DNA of 50,932 nt from Gammaproteobacteria bacterium (GTDB taxonomy: Bacteria > Pseudomonadota > Gammaproteobacteria > DSM-19610): positions 1 through 50,932 of the forward strand of contig JAPHQV010000034.1 in the NCBI GenBank assembly GCA_026197075.1. Direction: 5' to 3'. The notes below the pieces were generated by a model. The model made no database searches. It was not told the origin of the DNA and worked only from the letters and a program-made list of their open reading frames with translations. Both the position numbers and the translations under genes were made by a program. Positions 16,890 to 23,917 of this stretch are shown here, in pieces (position 1 is the first letter of the stretch; each line of letters starts with the position of its first letter).

Positions 16890-17391
16890 ACCGCAACCCG
16901 GTCTTCTTCAGGATGCGGGTGCTGAACAGCACGTCATGGGCGCGGCAGTCGGGACCGAGACAAGCACGGATGGCCTCGATCTGGCCGGCCACCTCGTCAC
17001 GGTCGTGGCCATGCACCATGGCGAACAGGTTATAGGGCCACAAGGGGAGATGGCGTGGCCGCCGGTAACAATGGCTGACGAAATCCAGTGCGCCCACCCG
17101 GGCACCCAGCTCCGATACCTTCTCATCGGGCACATCCCACACCGTCATGCCATTGGCGCGATACCCCAGCTTGTAGTGGTTCGGTACCACACCGATGCGC
17201 CGTATCACGCCCCGCGCCAACAGCAGCTGCAGACGCTGCATCAGGTCATCGGGATCGATACGCACGGTTTCCGCCATGGCGTGGTAGGGCCGTTCCACCA
17301 GTGGCAGGCCCGCCTGACAGGCGATCAGGATGCGCCGGTCCACGGCATCGAGGGTCGGCGTCTCGCGCCCGCTGTCCAGCACGGCGTTCAT
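16849..17391 (-). CDS. nirH: Siroheme decarboxylase subunit NirH
   Basis: 180 aa AsnC/Lrp-like protein: N-terminal winged helix (LDAVDRRILIACQAGLPLVERPYHAMAE) and a C-terminal RAM-like domain with VIRRIGVVPNHYKLGYRANGMTVWDVPD and CYRRPRHLPLWPYNLFAMVHG. With NirD, NirL and NirG it forms the siroheme decarboxylase of heme d1 synthesis, giving 12,18-didecarboxysiroheme; despite the Lrp fold it is an enzyme, not a regulator. ATG 17391 overlaps the nirG stop (ATGA); the longer open frame to 17523 is antisense-like. H and L are similar; the ending LFSTRILKKTGLRF and position favour H. Confidence 0.9.
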   Translation of the reverse strand: MNAVLDSGRETPTLDAVDRRILIACQAGLPLVERPYHAMAETVRIDPDDLMQRLQLLLARGVIRRIGVVPNHYKLGYRANGMTVWDVPDEKVSELGARVGALDFVSHCYRRPRHLPLWPYNLFAMVHGHDRDEVAGQIEAIRACLGPDCRAHDVLFSTRILKKTGLRFDKGQGGAVERSV

Positions 17392-17831
17392 ACCGCCAGT
17401 CTCAGGTTGAGGAAATATTCCTCTTCCTTGGGAAAATTGTAGACCGGGTAGCCGGTGCGCGACTCGATGGCGGCGATCACGGTGCCGACCTGCTCCGGCC
17501 GTTCGGTGGCCAGCACGAACCACATGTTCAGCACATGGTCGCGCTCGTAGTTGTGGGCCACCTCGGGAAAGGCGTTCACCTGTTCGATCACCCGCTCCAG
17601 ATCCTCGGCCGGTACCTGCATGGCCGCCAGGGTCAGGCCGCCGCCCACTTGCTCGGCATGGATCAGCGGTCCGAAGCGCGACAGCACCCCGTCCTCCAGC
17701 AGGTGACCGAGGCGATCAATGAGCTCCGCCTCGGTGAGACCGAGTTGCTGCGCCGTGGCGGCATAGGGACGCTCACAGATGGGAAAGCCCTCCTGCAGTC
17801 CGTTGATGATGACGCGATCAACCTCATCCAT
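17388..17831 (-). CDS. nirG: Siroheme decarboxylase subunit NirG
   Basis: 147 aa Lrp-like subunit of the siroheme decarboxylase. Features: DRVIINGLQEGFPICERPYA winged-helix start, LSRFGPLIHAEQVGG, and NYERDHVLNMWFVLATERPEQV, the NYER..N.WFV signature shared by NirG and NirD. C-terminus YNFPKEEEYFLNLRL. The ATG at 17831 overlaps the nirL stop by one base (TGATG); a GTG one codon earlier is possible. Tight overlaps on both sides imply co-translation with nirL and nirH. Confidence 0.9.
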   Translation of the reverse strand: MDEVDRVIINGLQEGFPICERPYAATAQQLGLTEAELIDRLGHLLEDGVLSRFGPLIHAEQVGGGLTLAAMQVPAEDLERVIEQVNAFPEVAHNYERDHVLNMWFVLATERPEQVGTVIAAIESRTGYPVYNFPKEEEYFLNLRLAV

Positions 17832-18355
17832 CACGGTGACCCCCGGCGGTAATTGGCGCCACGCTGTTTGAAGCAGCGGCGGCTGAACAGGATCTGGTGG
17901 CGCACCTCCCCCACTCCGCAGGCCTCGCGTAATTCGGCGATCTTGTCCAGCACAGCATCACGGTCCTTGCCATGGATCATGCAGAACAGGTTATAGGGCC
18001 AGGGCGCACCACGCCGCGGCCGCTGGTAACATAGGGTAACGAACGGGAAGCGCGCGAAGCACTGCCCCAGGGCATCCACCCGCGCATCGGGGACGTCCCA
18101 CACCACCATGGCATTGGCGTCGTAGCCCAGGGGGCGATGGCGCACCACCACGCCCATGCGCTTGATGACACCTTCCCCGCGCAGGCGCTCGATGCGTGCG
18201 ATCACCTCGGCCTCCGCCATGCCCAGGCGCGCGGCGATCTCCGCGAAGGGCCGCGACACCAGCGGCAGTCCCTCCTGGATCTGCTCCAGCAGGCGACGAT
18301 CATCGGCATCGATGCCCGTGGTATCCACCCGGCGCTGGCGCACATTCAGTTCCAT
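17831..18355 (-). CDS. nirL: Siroheme decarboxylase subunit NirL
   Basis: 174 aa. Lrp-type fold with DADDRRLLEQIQEGLPLVSRPFAEIA, VIKRMGVVVRHRPLGYDANAMVVWDVPD and CYQRPRRGAPWPYNLFCMIHG. The C-terminal LFSRRCFKQRGANY matches NirL. It pairs with NirD in the family. ATG at 18355 overlaps the end of nirD by 10 nt. Its close resemblance to nirH, including the WPYNLF.M.HG block, shows they arose by duplication. Confidence 0.9.
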   Translation of the reverse strand: MELNVRQRRVDTTGIDADDRRLLEQIQEGLPLVSRPFAEIAARLGMAEAEVIARIERLRGEGVIKRMGVVVRHRPLGYDANAMVVWDVPDARVDALGQCFARFPFVTLCYQRPRRGAPWPYNLFCMIHGKDRDAVLDKIAELREACGVGEVRHQILFSRRCFKQRGANYRRGSP

Positions 18356-18810
18356 TGCAGCTCGAACCCCAGGTCGATGTGATAGTCCTGGATCATGGGC
18401 AGCACCAGGGCGTCCAGTCCGGTGGCCTGCTCCAGCTCGGTGATGACCCGGGCCAGCTCCGCCTCGCCCGGCGCGGTGGCCACGAACCAGAGGTTGAAGC
18501 GGTGTTCGCGCTCGTAGTTGTGGTTCACAGCGGGGTGCTCGCTCACCAGGCGCGCCACAGCCTCCAGACGCGGCTCCGGCACCGCCATGGCGGCCAGGGT
18601 GCTGGCGCCGACGCGGTTGGTGGCCAGCACCGGGCCGACACGGCTGACCACACCTTGCTCACGCAGGCTCGTCAGCGCCTCCAGCACCTCCGCCTCGCTC
18701 ACGCCCAGTCGCGCCGCCATGTCCGCATAGGGCGTGGGAGACAGGGGCATGTCCTGCTGGAAATCGTTGAGCAGACGGCGTTCAAAGGCATTCAGGTTCG
18801 TGGTCGGCAT
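18346..18810 (-). CDS. nirD: Siroheme decarboxylase subunit NirD
   Basis: 154 aa Lrp-like subunit. Motifs: FERRLLNDFQQDMPLSPTPYADMA, VSRVGPVLATNRVGASTLAAM, NHNYEREHRFNLWFVATAP and the C-terminal YHIDLGFELQW typical of NirD (in some species D and L are fused as NirDL). ATG 18810 is 7 bp behind the nirF stop. Not to be confused with the small subunit of assimilatory nitrite reductase of the same symbol. Confidence 0.9.
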   Translation of the reverse strand: MPTTNLNAFERRLLNDFQQDMPLSPTPYADMAARLGVSEAEVLEALTSLREQGVVSRVGPVLATNRVGASTLAAMAVPEPRLEAVARLVSEHPAVNHNYEREHRFNLWFVATAPGEAELARVITELEQATGLDALVLPMIQDYHIDLGFELQWN

Positions 18811-18817
18811 GGGAATC

Positions 18818-19984
18818 CTATAAACCGATGCGATGGGCCCGGTCGGTGAAGAAGATCCCGCTGGGGCTCTCCGCCGGCAGGGTCTTCAGCAGCTGGAAGC
18901 TGTCCGTGTCATAGAGGTTCAGGCGATTGTCGTCACGCACCGAGATCCAGATATGCTCGCCGCGCGGCGTGAACTCCATGTGCAGCACGGCCTTGCCGGG
19001 CGTGAGACTGGTTACGAGTTCCAGGTCTTCCACGTCGATCACCTGAACCTGGTCATTACGTGGGTGCGCGAAACTCACCCATACCTGGCGGCCGTCGGGC
19101 CGCGCCATGACGAATACCGGCTGGCCATGGACCGGGATGCGCTTGACCAGTTCCCAGCTGCCTCGATCGATCACCAGCACCTCGTGCTGGCCTACTCCGG
19201 GCACGAAGGCGTAATCCTGCGCCATGGCCCAGCCCTCCAGGTGCGGCATCTTGTAGACCGGCAGGCGCTGCTCGCCCTTGCCGTATTCGGGCAGTACGCG
19301 GCGCACACCACGATCCAGATGCCAGAGGTCCAGCAAGGCGAGACCATCCTCGCCGAACAGGCCGGCCATGTAGTGCCGGCCATCGGGCGAGATCAGGGCA
19401 TCGTAGGGTTGGCGACCGATACCGGTGTGCTTGTGGACGACGGGATTGCGCGGATCCGACATGTCGGCAACCCAGATCTCGCCGGCGTCGAACAGGCTGA
19501 AGACGAAGCGTTGTCCCGGGGCATCGGTGAGGCCGACCACCTTGGAATACTGTCCGTTAGGACCGTATTCCGCGGGAATGTCCGCCACCAGCTCGAGGGT
19601 GGCGGCGTCGAAGATGCGCACCCCGCCGGGCTCGTAATTGGAAACCGCCACCAGGCGCCCATCCTGGGAAATCGCACCGCCGATGCTGTTGCCGCCCTGG
19701 ATGATGCGCCGGTCGATGCGCTGGCGCAGCAGGTCCACCTTGGTCAGTCCGCCGTCACGGCCGAATACATAGCCATAACGGGCGTCGCGCGAGTACACGA
19801 TGCTGGCATGGGACAGGTCACCGAGGCCGGGGATGCGGGCCAACCGGCGCTGTTCCGTGGTGTCCACCACCAGTACAGAGCCCGTGGCGCGTTCCACCAC
19901 CAGGCCGAGGTCCCCGGTACCACGCAGCGTGGTGCAGCCGGACAGCAGCAGCGCCAACAACAGGACCCCCACGCGACTACTCAT
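18818..19984 (-). CDS. nirF: Heme d1 biosynthesis lipoprotein NirF
   Basis: 388 aa. Lipobox LLLSGC at residues about 12-17 predicts a periplasmic lipoprotein, as known for Pseudomonas NirF. The rest is a d1-type beta propeller like that of NirS/NirN but without a c-heme domain; the His in KMPHLEGW matches the conserved propeller His that binds d1 or its precursor. NirF acts in the last periplasmic step (dihydro-d1 handling) together with NirN. ATG 19984 overlaps the nirC stop by 8 nt. Confidence 0.93.
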   Translation of the reverse strand: MSSRVGVLLLALLLSGCTTLRGTGDLGLVVERATGSVLVVDTTEQRRLARIPGLGDLSHASIVYSRDARYGYVFGRDGGLTKVDLLRQRIDRRIIQGGNSIGGAISQDGRLVAVSNYEPGGVRIFDAATLELVADIPAEYGPNGQYSKVVGLTDAPGQRFVFSLFDAGEIWVADMSDPRNPVVHKHTGIGRQPYDALISPDGRHYMAGLFGEDGLALLDLWHLDRGVRRVLPEYGKGEQRLPVYKMPHLEGWAMAQDYAFVPGVGQHEVLVIDRGSWELVKRIPVHGQPVFVMARPDGRQVWVSFAHPRNDQVQVIDVEDLELVTSLTPGKAVLHMEFTPRGEHIWISVRDDNRLNLYDTDSFQLLKTLPAESPSGIFFTDRAHRIGL

Positions 19985-20306
19985 GCTTCACCCCCGCACG
20001 CAATGTCTCCACCAGCCACACCGCATCCTCTTCGCTGAGCAGGGCCTGCCAGGGCGGCATGGCCGTGCCCGGGCGGCCGAGCAGGATGGTGTTCACCAGC
20101 AGGGCATCGGGCTTGTCCGACAGGTTGCCCGGCAGCAGTGCGGGTCCCAGGCCGCCCTTGAGGGTCATGCCATGGCAGGAGCCACAATCCTGAACGAGCA
20201 GGTGGCGCAGCTCCAGCTGGCGCGCCCCGCTCGGGCCGGCCAGGCTGGCCTGTCCCATGGTCAGCAACAGGATCATGGCCAGGCTAGCCCACTTGCTGCG
20301 CGTCAT
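19977..20306 (-). CDS. nirC: Cytochrome c55x NirC
   Basis: 109 aa, signal peptide (KWASLAMILLLTMGQASLA-GPS) and one heme motif CGSCHG followed by GGLGPALLPGNL, a stretch also present in the NirN c-domain here. Size and position between nirE and nirF fit NirC, an electron carrier proposed to serve d1 maturation or NirS. Met ligand likely in GTAMPPW. ATG 20306 lies inside the 3' end of nirE (23-nt overlap). Confidence 0.88.
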   Translation of the reverse strand: MTRSKWASLAMILLLTMGQASLAGPSGARQLELRHLLVQDCGSCHGMTLKGGLGPALLPGNLSDKPDALLVNTILLGRPGTAMPPWQALLSEEDAVWLVETLRAGVKHE

Positions 20307-21081
20307 GGTCCCTTTCCTCCGTGGACTCCGCCGGCATGAACCAGTTCAGCTCATGCGCAAAATCCACTACCTTGCCGATGATGATCAGGGCCGGCGCCTG
20401 CACGCCGTGGCCTTCCTGGTCCCGCTCCAGATCACCCAGGGTCGTGAGGATGCGGCGCTGCCGCGGCGTGGTCCCGTTCTCCACGAAGGCGGCCGGGGTA
20501 TCCGGCGCCATGCCGGCATCGAGCAGGCCCTGACGAATCTGCGCCAGGTTGGCGAGCCCCATGTAGATCACCAGGGTAGTCTGGGGGTCCGCCATCCCCT
20601 GCCAGTCCAGCTCCAGGGGTTGGTCGGCACGACAATGGCCGGTGACGAAGCGCACACTGCGTGCCAGACCCCGGTGGCTCAAGGGGATACCCGCGTAGGC
20701 GCTGCAGGCCGCGGCGGAGGTGATACCGGGCACCACTTCGAAGTGAATACCGTGGCGTGCCAGGTGGCGCGCTTCCTCGCTGCCCCGCCCGAAAACGAAG
20801 GGATCCCCACCCTTGAGCCGTACCACCTGGTGGCCCTTGCGGGCCAGGTTCAGCAGCAACTCGTTGATGTCTTCCTGGGGCATGGAATGACGGCCCGTTT
20901 CCTTGCCCACGTAGATGCGGCTGGTGCCGGGTGGGATGAGATCGAGGATGGCCGGGGAAATCAGACGGTCATAGACGACTACATCTGCCTGTCGCAGCAG
21001 GCGTTGCGCCTTCACAGTCAGCAGGTCCGGGTCACCGGGACCCGCCCCTACCAGATACACATATGCCTGCTTGTGATTCAC
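20284..21081 (-). CDS. nirE: Uroporphyrinogen-III C-methyltransferase NirE
   Basis: 265 aa SAM-dependent methyltransferase (SUMT) that makes precorrin-2, the first step from uroporphyrinogen III toward siroheme and d1. Motifs: YLVGAGPGDPDLLTVKA near the start, VVYDRLIS, VRLKGGDPFVFGRG, VVPGITSAAACSAYAGIPLSHRG and AAFVENGTTPRQR. The GTG at 21081, preceded by AGGGGG (rc), gives the normal SUMT N-terminus; the open frame to 21180 begins with TTG inside the promoter. In this context it is NirE rather than CobA. First gene of the long nir operon. Confidence 0.92.
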   Translation of the reverse strand: MNHKQAYVYLVGAGPGDPDLLTVKAQRLLRQADVVVYDRLISPAILDLIPPGTSRIYVGKETGRHSMPQEDINELLLNLARKGHQVVRLKGGDPFVFGRGSEEARHLARHGIHFEVVPGITSAAACSAYAGIPLSHRGLARSVRFVTGHCRADQPLELDWQGMADPQTTLVIYMGLANLAQIRQGLLDAGMAPDTPAAFVENGTTPRQRRILTTLGDLERDQEGHGVQAPALIIIGKVVDFAHELNWFMPAESTEERDHDAQQVG

Positions 21082-21138
21082 GCAACCCCCTGCCGGTTCG
21101 GTGTGGACCCGGAGCGATCCATTCCGGATTCGGCTCCA

Positions 21139-21180
21139 GTTGTAGACTTCGGGTACCCCACCTGCCTTGATATAGGTCAA
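21139..21180 (-). promoter_or_regulatory. FNR/DNR-dependent promoter of the nirE operon
   Basis: Perfect box TTGATATAGGTCAA at 21167-21180 (minus strand TTGAC-CTAT-ATCAA). TACAAC (minus strand, 21139-21144) is centred 32 bp away, the class II spacing. Predicted transcription start near 21132, about 50 nt before the GTG start. Confidence 0.8.
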
Positions 21181-21194
21181 AAATTACCCGGGCG

Positions 21195-21767
21195 CTAGCG
21201 CACCCCCCTGGCGCGCAGGAACTCGCTGTAGGCCTGGTCCGTGCCATTGATATGACCGATCAGCCATTTCTTCAGGAATTGCACGGTCTCCTCGAGTCCT
21301 TCCTGTGGGTTTTGCCGGTAATCCTCGAGCATCTCGTTGACCCGCGCGATCATCTCCCGATGCTGCGCCTTGTGTGGCTCGAAGTCCGGGTAGCCGTGGG
21401 TTTCCATGAGATCTTCCTCGCGCTTGAAATGATACTTGGTGTAGTCCACCACGGCATCCAGGGCCTCCTGCTCGAATTGCTGCCCGGTCTGGTAATGGGT
21501 CGCGGTCTGGAGCTGATTGATCAGGCTCAGCAGACGCTTGTGGTCATTGTCGATGGACTCGATTCCCACACTGTATTCATCCCGCCATTCCACGAAGCGA
21601 CGGGCCACCATGCGCCGATGGATGTAGGGGATCAGGGCCAGCAGTACGATCAGGCCCCAGGAGACCGGGTTGAATATATCCACCATGAAGCCAAGCAGAA
21701 TGGCTGTGATAATGACCAGCAACAGCAGTGCCAGCCCGAACATACTCCATTGCTTGTTCATGCCCAT
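21195..21767 (-). CDS. Membrane-anchored bacteriohemerythrin
   Basis: 190 aa. Two N-terminal TM helices (FGLALLLLVIITAILLGF and WGLIVLLALIPYI), then a complete hemerythrin domain with the iron-ligand motifs IDNDHKRL, YHFKREEDLM, HKAQHREMI and IGHINGTD. It would bind O2 or NO at a di-iron site on the cytoplasmic side of the inner membrane. The ATG at 21767 follows GGAG seven bases upstream; the frame is open to 21875. It is divergent from nirS and has a perfect FNR-type promoter, so it is probably induced with denitrification and may buffer NO or deliver O2; that role is inference. Confidence 0.9.
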   Translation of the reverse strand: MGMNKQWSMFGLALLLLVIITAILLGFMVDIFNPVSWGLIVLLALIPYIHRRMVARRFVEWRDEYSVGIESIDNDHKRLLSLINQLQTATHYQTGQQFEQEALDAVVDYTKYHFKREEDLMETHGYPDFEPHKAQHREMIARVNEMLEDYRQNPQEGLEETVQFLKKWLIGHINGTDQAYSEFLRARGVR

Positions 21768-21899
21768 GTCTTCTCTCCAGGTTGAACGGCCAGAAAATGA
21801 GGAAGCGGATGATGCCCCGCAGGACGGGATCCGGGCATCGGGACAGTCGCTGACATGCCCCGCTGACCTGCCCATTCCAATTCCTTATGACAGGTTTGG

Positions 21900-21941
21900 A
21901 TTATCAACAAGGAAACCCTGCGGTGACTTGATCCTGATCAA
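21900..21941 (-). promoter_or_regulatory. FNR-dependent promoter of the hemerythrin gene
   Basis: Symmetric consensus FNR box TTGATCCTGATCAA at 21928-21941. On the minus strand GATAAT (21900-21905) is centred 32 bp from it, as in class II FNR promoters. Predicted start near 21893, giving a leader of about 126 nt. Confidence 0.8.
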
Positions 21942-22089
21942 TTATGTCGCAGCCAATCATCCCTATCCTGTGCGCGGTTGAGGAAACATTCATAAATAAT
22001 ATTTCATTAATATTCGAAATTAACCGTAAACCAACGATTCTTGCTCAATATAGTGATTTTTCATACATGTTTCACAAATACTCTATCAA

Positions 22090-22131
22090 TTGACTAACAT
22101 CAAGGATAGCCAGCAACCCGCTTAGTACAAA
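22090..22131 (+). promoter_or_regulatory. FNR/DNR-dependent promoter of nirS
   Basis: Perfect box TTGACTAACATCAA at 22090-22103, with TACAAA at 22126-22131 centred 32 bp downstream (4/6 match to TATAAT). Predicted start near 22138, leader about 41 nt, then GAGGAC before the ATG. Confidence 0.8.
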
Positions 22132-22178
22132 GCCACAGAAGCAAGAAGCAATTTCACCTGTCACATGAGGACAAGGCT

Positions 22179-23828
22179 ATGTCAGCAACCCCCAGACTCA
22201 GTACCGTTCACGCCTCCGTACTTTCCGCCCTGCTGCTGGGCGGAGCGGCGGCCTTCTCGGGCCAGGCCTTAGGCGCCGAACCCACCCTGACACCGGAACA
22301 ATTCGAAAAGACCAAGCTACTCTATTTCCAGCAGTGCGCCGGCTGCCACGGGGTGCTGCGCAAGGGCGCCACCGGCAAGAGCCTGATGCCGGAAGAGACC
22401 CGCAAGCTGGGTCAGCAACGCCTCGAACGTATCATCGCCTACGGCACCGAGGGCGGCATGAACAACTTCGACATGATGTATTCGCCCGAGCAGATTGCCA
22501 TGCTGGCGACCTACATCCAGATGGAGCCCCCCATTCCGCCGGAGCTGTCCCTGCAGCAGATGAAGGACAGCACCAAGCGTCACGTGGAGCTGAAGGATTA
22601 TCCCACCAAGCCCCTGCACGGGCGCAACTGGAAGAACTTCTTCCTGTCCATCGAGCGTGATAATGGTTCCGTGGCGGTCATCGACGGTGACAAGAAGGAA
22701 CTGGTCGCCCGCATCCCCACCGGATATGCGGTACACGTCATGAAGGCCGTGGAAAACAACAAGGCGGTCAAGCATCCCAAGCCCGAGGAAATCGGTCGTT
22801 TCTGGTACACCATGGGCCGTGACGGCAAGATGACCAAGATCGACCTCTGGCAGACGCCGGACAAGATGCTGGTGGCCGAGACCCAGGTTGCCTACGATGC
22901 CCGCGACGTGGCCGTGTCCGGTGATGGCAAGTACGTCATCGGTGGTGGCTACTGGCCGCCTCATTTCGTCATCCTTGACGCCTCCACCATGGAACCCCTG
23001 AAGGTGGTGTCCGCGCGTGGCGTGAACGTGGACGGCGAGTACGTCAACGAGGCCCGTGTCGCGGCCATCTACGACACTCCCCACGCCAGTACCTGGTTGG
23101 TCAACATCAAGGAACTGGGCCAGACCTGGCAGGTGGACTATTCCGACCTGGAGAACCTGCGCATCGACATGATCGACAACTCCAAGTACCTGCATGACGG
23201 CTTCTTCGATCCGACCGGCCGGTACTTCCAGATCGCGGCCAATGCCTCCGACCAGATGGTGGTGATCGACTCCCAGACCCGCAAACTGGAGGCCATCATC
23301 GACACCGACGTGCGGCCGCATCCCGGCCCGGGCGCCAACTGGAACGACCCCACCTGCGGGCCGGTGGGTGGCACCCCGCACCTTGGCATCGGCAAGATGA
23401 CCGTCTGGGGCAATGATCCGGTCGGCCACAAGGACAAGGCCTGGAAGATCTGCTACGAGGTGGAGACCGACGGTCCCGGCCTGTTCATTCGCACCCATCC
23501 GAAGAGCGATTACGTGTGGGTGGACCAGACCCTGCATCCCGAGCCCGATGTCCAGCAGTCCGTCAAGGTCATCGACAAGAAGACCCGGGAAGTGGTCAAG
23601 ACCATACAGCTGACCACGACGGAAGGCTACGTGGCGACCCACTTCGAGTTCAACCGCGACGGCACCGAAGTCTGGGCCTCGGTCTGGAACCGCAGCGACA
23701 GCCTCAAGCCCAATGGCGAGATCATCATCTTCGACGCCAAGACGCTGGAGGAAAAGGGTCGAATCAAGGGCCTGTATGCCCCGACCGGCAAGTTCAACGT
23801 GTATAACCGCTCACACCACGTAACCTGA
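22179..23828 (+). CDS. nirS: Cytochrome cd1 nitrite reductase NirS
   Basis: 549 aa periplasmic enzyme reducing nitrite to NO. Signal peptide residues 1 to about 33 (LGAE); c-heme site CAGCHG at 53-58; d1 propeller from about 125. The d1 axial His is in TGYAVHVMK, and the two active-site histidines that protonate nitrite are in VRPHPG and GTPHLG. C-terminus GKFNVYNRSHHVT. GAGGAC precedes the ATG at 22179. Electrons probably come from the small cytochromes or cupredoxin nearby. Followed by a strong terminator, so most transcripts are likely monocistronic. Confidence 0.97.
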   Translation: MSATPRLSTVHASVLSALLLGGAAAFSGQALGAEPTLTPEQFEKTKLLYFQQCAGCHGVLRKGATGKSLMPEETRKLGQQRLERIIAYGTEGGMNNFDMMYSPEQIAMLATYIQMEPPIPPELSLQQMKDSTKRHVELKDYPTKPLHGRNWKNFFLSIERDNGSVAVIDGDKKELVARIPTGYAVHVMKAVENNKAVKHPKPEEIGRFWYTMGRDGKMTKIDLWQTPDKMLVAETQVAYDARDVAVSGDGKYVIGGGYWPPHFVILDASTMEPLKVVSARGVNVDGEYVNEARVAAIYDTPHASTWLVNIKELGQTWQVDYSDLENLRIDMIDNSKYLHDGFFDPTGRYFQIAANASDQMVVIDSQTRKLEAIIDTDVRPHPGPGANWNDPTCGPVGGTPHLGIGKMTVWGNDPVGHKDKAWKICYEVETDGPGLFIRTHPKSDYVWVDQTLHPEPDVQQSVKVIDKKTREVVKTIQLTTTEGYVATHFEFNRDGTEVWASVWNRSDSLKPNGEIIIFDAKTLEEKGRIKGLYAPTGKFNVYNRSHHVT

Positions 23829-23846
23829 TCGGGTAAGACCGATGAC

Positions 23847-23878
23847 AAGGCGGGATGGAATCCCATCCCGCCTTTTTT
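23847..23878 (+). terminator. Rho-independent terminator after nirS
   Basis: Perfect 10-bp stem GGCGGGATGG / CCATCCCGCC (23849-23858 with 23863-23872), loop AATC, flanked by AA and followed by six T (23873-23878). Starts 19 bp after the nirS stop. Confidence 0.92.
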
Positions 23879-23917
23879 CTAGCGTAATGGCGGTATCCGG
23901 TAGCCGTGGAGCAGGTC

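Larger units (their letters stand above)
21768..22178. other. Divergent regulatory region between hemerythrin gene and nirS
   Basis: 411 bp without a gene. It holds two FNR-type promoters facing outward (21900-21941 and 22090-22131) and, between them (about 21985-22090), a strikingly AT-rich stretch in an otherwise GC-rich window, which could act as an UP-element or bending region. No other conserved structure seen. Confidence 0.7.

Noticed and set aside
15340-17442. 700-codon plus-strand frame
   Set aside because: Antisense to nirJ and nirH and running through both repeat elements; no recognisable protein.
21511-21523. TTGATCAGG as an FNR half-site
   Set aside because: It lies in the hemerythrin coding region, has no properly spaced second half, and no gene start follows.
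22317-23642. 441-codon minus-strand frame opposite nirS
   Set aside because: Antisense shadow; nirS on the plus strand carries all heme and active-site residues.
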